This document shows positions 60,002 to 64,000 of a DNA stretch of 64,000 bases, piece after piece. The stretch is from a marine actinobacterium MedAcidi-G1 (GTDB lineage Bacteria > Actinomycetota > Acidimicrobiia > Acidimicrobiales > MedAcidi-G1): contig JUEM01000009.1 of the NCBI GenBank assembly GCA_000817085.1, positions 1-64,000 on the forward strand, written 5' to 3'. The first letter of the stretch is position 1. Each line of letters opens with the position of its first letter. The notes below the pieces were generated by a model. That model worked only from the letters and a program-made list of their open reading frames with translations. It was not told where the DNA came from and did no database searches. The position numbers and the translations under genes were made by a program.

Positions 60002-60793
60002 TGCGACCTTCTCTTTAAGTAGTTTCCATGCGATAAAAATTGAGACTCCTGGACATAAACAAATCAAAGCAGTTATTACTGCGGCTGAACCTCTCTGATA
60101 AGCAACTGCCGCCAACATAAATGCTGTGGAACTAGTAAAACCTAATAAAAGACCATGACGTAGAACTATCTGATCTGGCTTCACACTGCCAGACGTAAAT
60201 AAAGAAACAATAGGCAAAACTGCAGCACCAACTAGAAGAGTAATAAAAGCGGGAAAAACTCCTGCCCCATCATCGACGAAAGATTGGCATAAACCTGCGA
60301 CTCCAATGCAAGTCCCAACTACAACAGCCATCCCAAGAACAGGACTTCTAAGCACTTCATTTAATTTTGGAACACGTCCTTCACCTGAGAGAAGAACAAC
60401 AGCTGGAACAGCTGCTATCAAACCAAAAATTTCATACATTGTAGGATTCTGATCTACTAGCGGTCCGATTAGGGTCGGCACAACAATTGCTACGAGAGCA
60501 AATGATGGAGAAAAAACAGAAATAGGACCTCTTGCCATGCCTAGGTATAAAAGAGGCCTAGTGGCCGACATCGACAAGCCAGCTAGAACCGACCACCACA
60601 AATCGGATGAATCGACTGACTCCGGAGGCATAAAAAGCATAAATAAGCCGATAACTATTGTTCCGACAATGGTAGCGACGATAGCCATCGACACTGCAGA
60701 CCCGGGACGTCCTGACTTTCTTACTCCTACTCCACCTAATAGATCGCCAATGCCAAAAAATATGGCAGCCAAACCACCCAGTAGAACTGTCAT
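59936..60793 (-). CDS. EamA/DMT-family transporter
   Basis: 285 residues, ten hydrophobic segments in two EamA repeats (GLAAIFFGIGDLLGGVGV start; FIAWKLLKEKVALLQMAGGV end). RhaT/EamA proteins export amino acids or metabolites; substrate unknown. Its 3' end overlaps the convergent DUF983 gene by 66 bp. Confidence 0.92.
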   Translation of the reverse strand: MTVLLGGLAAIFFGIGDLLGGVGVRKSGRPGSAVSMAIVATIVGTIVIGLFMLFMPPESVDSSDLWWSVLAGLSMSATRPLLYLGMARGPISVFSPSFALVAIVVPTLIGPLVDQNPTMYEIFGLIAAVPAVVLLSGEGRVPKLNEVLRSPVLGMAVVVGTCIGVAGLCQSFVDDGAGVFPAFITLLVGAAVLPIVSLFTSGSVKPDQIVLRHGLLLGFTSSTAFMLAAVAYQRGSAAVITALICLCPGVSIFIAWKLLKEKVALLQMAGGVFGVITIVMFALSS

Positions 60794-60921
60794 ATTTTTC
60801 CCTCGTTACTAACTACTCTTCAGATATATAGCTTTAGTTAAATAATAGAACCTCTAATTGCTAGCACATTTAAGCTAATTTCGTGAGACTGTCAGAAATA
60901 TAAAAGGGCTAGGAGCTGAAA

Positions 60922-61209
60922 ATGAGTGACTTTAAAGAAAATATTGAAAAACTGAACATACGTGGAATCATAATGTCATCAGTTATGACCGCATTCGGTC
61001 TAGTTGTTGCTCTTAGTTGGAAAGATGCGATTAATGAGCTTGTAAATTCGATAGTCCCAAATAGTGACAACAGTTCTCTTCTGGGTATGTTTATCACTGC
61101 CTTGGCTGTCACTCTTTTGGTAAGCGCTTTAGCTACATTCGCTCTCAAATTCAACAAAAGACTCGAAAAGCAACTCGACCGTGTAAACGATCTTTTCGAT
61201 AGGGACTAG
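60922..61209 (+). CDS. DUF5654-like small membrane protein
   Basis: 95 residues with two membrane helices (IIMSSVMTAFGLVVALSWKD and FITALAVTLLVSALATFALK) and a charged coiled tail. AFGLVVALSWKDAINEL matches the DUF5654 motif that I know mostly from archaea and some bacteria. No function is known. GAGCTG precedes ATG 60922 weakly. Confidence 0.78.
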   Translation: MSDFKENIEKLNIRGIIMSSVMTAFGLVVALSWKDAINELVNSIVPNSDNSSLLGMFITALAVTLLVSALATFALKFNKRLEKQLDRVNDLFDRD

Positions 61210-61250
61210 CCACTTCTGTCTAAAGAGCAATCTTCGCCTACTCTCTAAAT

Positions 61251-61946
61251 GTGGACATCAACGGTCTTTCTATAACACCTGGTGCTGATCTTGCGGGCGC
61301 GGATCTCTCAGATACTTCCCTAGCTTCAATGGATCTAAGTAAAGCAAGAATGGCTGGAATCGCTCTGGCTAGGTCAGACCTAACACAAGCACGGCTCGTA
61401 GGTGCAGATCTTCGTTACTCAATCTGCCATAAGGCTATTTTTGATAAAGCTGATCTTCATCATGCCAATCTGTGGAACATAGATCTTAGAGGTGTAAGCG
61501 CGAAAGAAACAATTTTCTGCAAATGTTGGTTGGGTAATTCAAATTTAGTTGATGCAGACCTCAGAGGAGCCGATTTTAGTGGTGCATGGATAACTGCAGC
61601 AGATCTGTCAAATTCCCTACTTGCAGCTAGTACGTTAGCTGGAGTTTCATTAGCTAGAGCTTGCATGAAAGAAACCGACCTAACCGGAGCATTCGCTGTA
61701 CGTACTGATTTCCGAAGCGCAATCCTCAATGGTGCTACTATGCGGGCAGCAAATTTGAGCGGAGCAAACTTACGTGGAGCTTCTCTTATTGATGCTGACC
61801 TGAGCCTCTCTGACCTAGTGGGAGCTGACTTGCGAGACGCTCAACTTGATGGAGCTAAACTAAACGGGAGCAGACATGACGGAACGACTCGTTGGCCAGA
61901 AGCATTTAAACCTTTAACATCAGGTGGAATCGACTCACACGAGTAA
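61251..61946 (+). CDS. Pentapeptide repeat protein
   Basis: 231 residues made mostly of A(D/N)LxX repeats forming a right-handed beta helix (e.g. ADLAGADLSDTSLASMDLSK, ANLSGANLRGASLIDADLSL). GTG start 61251. Such proteins can mimic DNA and protect gyrase, but many have no known role, and nothing near it suggests resistance. Confidence 0.93.
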   Translation: MDINGLSITPGADLAGADLSDTSLASMDLSKARMAGIALARSDLTQARLVGADLRYSICHKAIFDKADLHHANLWNIDLRGVSAKETIFCKCWLGNSNLVDADLRGADFSGAWITAADLSNSLLAASTLAGVSLARACMKETDLTGAFAVRTDFRSAILNGATMRAANLSGANLRGASLIDADLSLSDLVGADLRDAQLDGAKLNGSRHDGTTRWPEAFKPLTSGGIDSHE

Positions 61947-61992
61947 TTGCCGTTTGTCTAACTAAACTCATCTGTAATCGGGGAGATAAATC

Positions 61993-64000
61993 TTGAAGGA
62001 AAAAGATCTACAAGAAACTTGGCATAAAACTGCTTGTGTCCTGTGTTCAAGCAACTGTGGTCTTGAAGTCAAATTAGACAAAAACGAAATGATCAGAGTC
62101 CGTGGCAACAAATCTCATGTTGGTTCGAAAGGTTACACCTGTGAAAAAGCTCTAAGAGTAAACTACTACCAAAATTTCCAGGGTCGCATAACTACCCCTT
62201 TGAAAAGACTTCCTGACGGCTCGCATATAGAAGTAGATTGGGATACTGCTATAGCAGAGGTGGCAGAAGGTTTTAAAGAAGTTAACAAAAAATATGGTGA
62301 TGGGAAAATTCTCTACTATGGGGGTGGAGGACAGGGAAACCATTTAGGAGTTGGTTACTCAACTGCAACTAGAAATGCTTTAAATATAACTAGACGCTCG
62401 AATGCTCTGGCTCAAGAGAAAACTGGCGAGGCATGGGTAGAGGGAAGAATGTTTGGGGCTCACACTCATGGCAATTTTCATGATGCAGAAGTAGCTGTTT
62501 TCTTAGGAAAAAATCCTTGGCAGTCTCATGGCTTTGATGAAGCGAGAAGAGTTCTTAAAGAAATTTCTGCAGATGCAAACCGTTCTATGATTGTTATAGA
62601 CCCTCGTCGTACTGAAACAGCTGATTTAGCAGATTTCTGGCTACCCGTCAGACCTGGTTCAGACGCCTTTCTTATCGCTGCCATAATTTCTATAATTATC
62701 GAAGAAGGTCTGACTGCAAAGTCCTGGCTTTCCGAAAATACGGTTGGCTCGGATGAAACAATCAAAGCTTTTTCCAATATACCTGTCGATGATTTCGCTT
62801 CCAGATGTGGCATACCTGAAGAGCAAATTCGTAATGTGGCACGCCGACTAGCTGCAGCCGAAAGTGTCGCCTTTTATGAAGACTTAGGAATTGAAATGGC
62901 CCCACATTCAACTCTGGTCTCATATCTGCAAAGAGTTGTATGGGTTATTTTAGGCAACTACGGAAACCATGGAGGCATGTCGGTGCACTCTTACGCTGCA
63001 CCTCTTTTCAACTATAAAGCATCCGGACATGAACCAACCGACCCTGTTACAGGCAGCTTGGTTATCTCCGATTTTTTTGCATGTAACGAAATAGCCGACG
63101 GCATTCTAAGTGATCATCCTGAAAGAACCAGAGCACTCTTAATCGAAAGTGCCAACCCTGTTCATTCTTTAGCTGAATCAGAGAAATTCAGACAAGCTAT
63201 GCAAGCAGTCGACTTTTCAGTCGTTGTAGATGTAGCACTGACAGAAACAGCGCGAGAAGCTACCTATTTTCTTCCTGCTGCTACCCAGTATGAAAAAGTT
63301 GAAACCACATTTTTTAGTGCCAGCTTTCCAGATAACTGGATATGTGTCAGACCCCCAATATTGACTCCCCCAGATGGTGTTTTGACAGAAGCTGAGATAC
63401 ACACACGAATAATTAGAGAACTGGGCCTTACAGAAGATGCGGACTTTCTGCCTCTACGAGAACTAGCTAAAAAAGGACTCGATGAATTCAGCCAAGGTTT
63501 TATGGAGTTTTTAGCCAATAACCCCGAAGTTGCTGCATTAGGTGCGGTGATAATGTACGAAACACTAGGTGAAGCCCTCCCCGAAGGCATGAAAGGTTCT
63601 GCCGTTCTCTGGTTCACTGCCCAGCAAACAGCCCTTAGATACCCTTCGCAAGTCAAAGCTGCAGGTCATACAGGTGAAGGGCCCTCTCTAGGAAATTCTT
63701 TGTTTGAAGCAATGATTTCTAATCCCGACGGGATAATTTTTACTCGACATGAACAAGATCAGGCATGGGACCTTCTAAATACAAGTGATTCAAAAATAAA
63801 TCTAGCTATCCCTGAAATGTTAGAAGAAGTCAAAAGACTGGCAGATTCCCCTACGAAATATACGAGTGATGAATTCCCATTTGTGCTTGCCGCTGGAGAA
63901 AGAAGAAGTTTCACGGCAAATACAATAATGCGAAATCCTGAATGGCGGAAACGCGATCAAGAAGGAACTCTCCGACTCAGCTTAGAGGATGCGCAAAAAT
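61993..64000 (+). CDS. Molybdopterin (bis-MGD) oxidoreductase, partial (runs off window)
   Basis: The frame is open from TTG 61993 (GGGGAGAT upstream) to the window end, 669 codons so far. N-terminal [4Fe-4S] cysteines are CVLCSSNC (15-22) and Cys50 in GYTCEKALR. Then EVDWDTAIAEVAEGF, VFLGKNPWQSHGFDEARR, VIDPRRTETADLADFWLPV, RPGSDAFLIAAII, and LIESANPVHSLAES are the family pattern. At the place where Mo ligand Cys/Sec/Ser is expected it reads NALAQEKTGEAW, with no such residue, and no in-frame TGA. No signal peptide is seen, so probably cytoplasmic. Substrate unknown. Confidence 0.85.
   Translation, partial: MKEKDLQETWHKTACVLCSSNCGLEVKLDKNEMIRVRGNKSHVGSKGYTCEKALRVNYYQNFQGRITTPLKRLPDGSHIEVDWDTAIAEVAEGFKEVNKKYGDGKILYYGGGGQGNHLGVGYSTATRNALNITRRSNALAQEKTGEAWVEGRMFGAHTHGNFHDAEVAVFLGKNPWQSHGFDEARRVLKEISADANRSMIVIDPRRTETADLADFWLPVRPGSDAFLIAAIISIIIEEGLTAKSWLSENTVGSDETIKAFSNIPVDDFASRCGIPEEQIRNVARRLAAAESVAFYEDLGIEMAPHSTLVSYLQRVVWVILGNYGNHGGMSVHSYAAPLFNYKASGHEPTDPVTGSLVISDFFACNEIADGILSDHPERTRALLIESANPVHSLAESEKFRQAMQAVDFSVVVDVALTETAREATYFLPAATQYEKVETTFFSASFPDNWICVRPPILTPPDGVLTEAEIHTRIIRELGLTEDADFLPLRELAKKGLDEFSQGFMEFLANNPEVAALGAVIMYETLGEALPEGMKGSAVLWFTAQQTALRYPSQVKAAGHTGEGPSLGNSLFEAMISNPDGIIFTRHEQDQAWDLLNTSDSKINLAIPEMLEEVKRLADSPTKYTSDEFPFVLAAGERRSFTANTIMRNPEWRKRDQEGTLRLSLEDAQK

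Noticed and set aside
61993-64000. A selenocysteine formate dehydrogenase
   Set aside because: No in-frame TGA and no Cys/Sec at the Mo-ligand segment; it is another bis-MGD family.

Overview
The window reads as a moderately AT-rich actinobacterial chromosome, most likely a marine or freshwater relative of the Acidimicrobiia. Pointers to this are CarD, a BldC-like MerR-type HTH protein, F420/PPOX-type enzymes, a SUF system with SufU and a Rieske-type subunit, a tmRNA tag ending ALAA, and many acyl-CoA enzymes. This placement is inference; no rRNA or single-copy phylogeny could be run. Genes are densely packed, with frequent 1-4 bp start/stop overlaps (TAATG, ATGA, GTGA, TTGA). No insertion sequence, prophage or CRISPR array was seen.

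Layout. 0-7.6 kb: the end of D-Ala-D-Ala ligase, a TetR regulator, and a divergent, fully coupled four-gene operon (fatty-acyl reductase/HAD fusion, Zn alcohol dehydrogenase, LarA-like nickel-pincer-family protein, PlsC acyltransferase). Twin TTACCnnnnGGTAA palindromes, 21 bp apart, lie between regulator and operon. 7.6-15.5 kb: aconitase, a small hypothetical, a structured intergenic element with a strong terminator hairpin (candidate ncRNA), RNase HI, an HhH-GPD protein, GDP-fucose synthase, an acyl-CoA dehydrogenase and an MBL hydrolase. 15.5-21 kb: an iron-sulfur (SUF) locus split into two convergent arms, sufC-sufS-sufU and sufD-Rieske-sufC, with two diverged SufC ATPases and no SufB. 21-27.4 kb: GNAT, a biotin carrier, a carboxyltransferase, an amidohydrolase, an enoyl-CoA hydratase and an APH-like kinase. 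27.4-29.6 kb: selD, itself a selenoprotein with an in-frame UGA, and a cysteine-desulfurase-like protein. 29.6-38.5 kb: SnoaL-like protein, AceK, Rpe, ClpP, tRNA-Leu, a PAS-GGDEF-EAL protein, RdgB, RNase PH, SmpB and tmRNA. 38.5-47.6 kb: a frameshifted Ddn-like gene and catabolic enzymes (AllA-like, NIPSNAP-like, acyl-CoA ligase, oxidoreductases, MetY, acyl-CoA dehydrogenase). 47.7-54 kb: ProRS, CarD, Usp, Ogt, crotonase, acyl-CoA ligase, tRNA-Pro. 54-57 kb: a zinc/manganese ABC importer whose solute-binding gene carries a one-base frameshift inside a His/Asp-rich repeat, and a Fur/Zur-like box. 57-64 kb: PPOX protein, sucrase/ferredoxin-like protein, DHDPS-like aldolase, DUF983, EamA transporter, DUF5654-like protein, pentapeptide-repeat protein and a truncated molybdopterin oxidoreductase.

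The most interesting items are the TetR-controlled reductase/LarA/PlsC operon (a possible unassigned lipid pathway), the selenocysteine SelD, the SufB-less two-SufC SUF locus, the candidate ncRNA near 10.3 kb, AceK in an apparent actinobacterium, and the repeat-linked frameshift in the metal-binding lipoprotein. Three genes (metal-binding lipoprotein, Ddn-like, DUF983) look frame-disrupted. That could reflect real decay or assembly error, and read-level data are needed to tell which.
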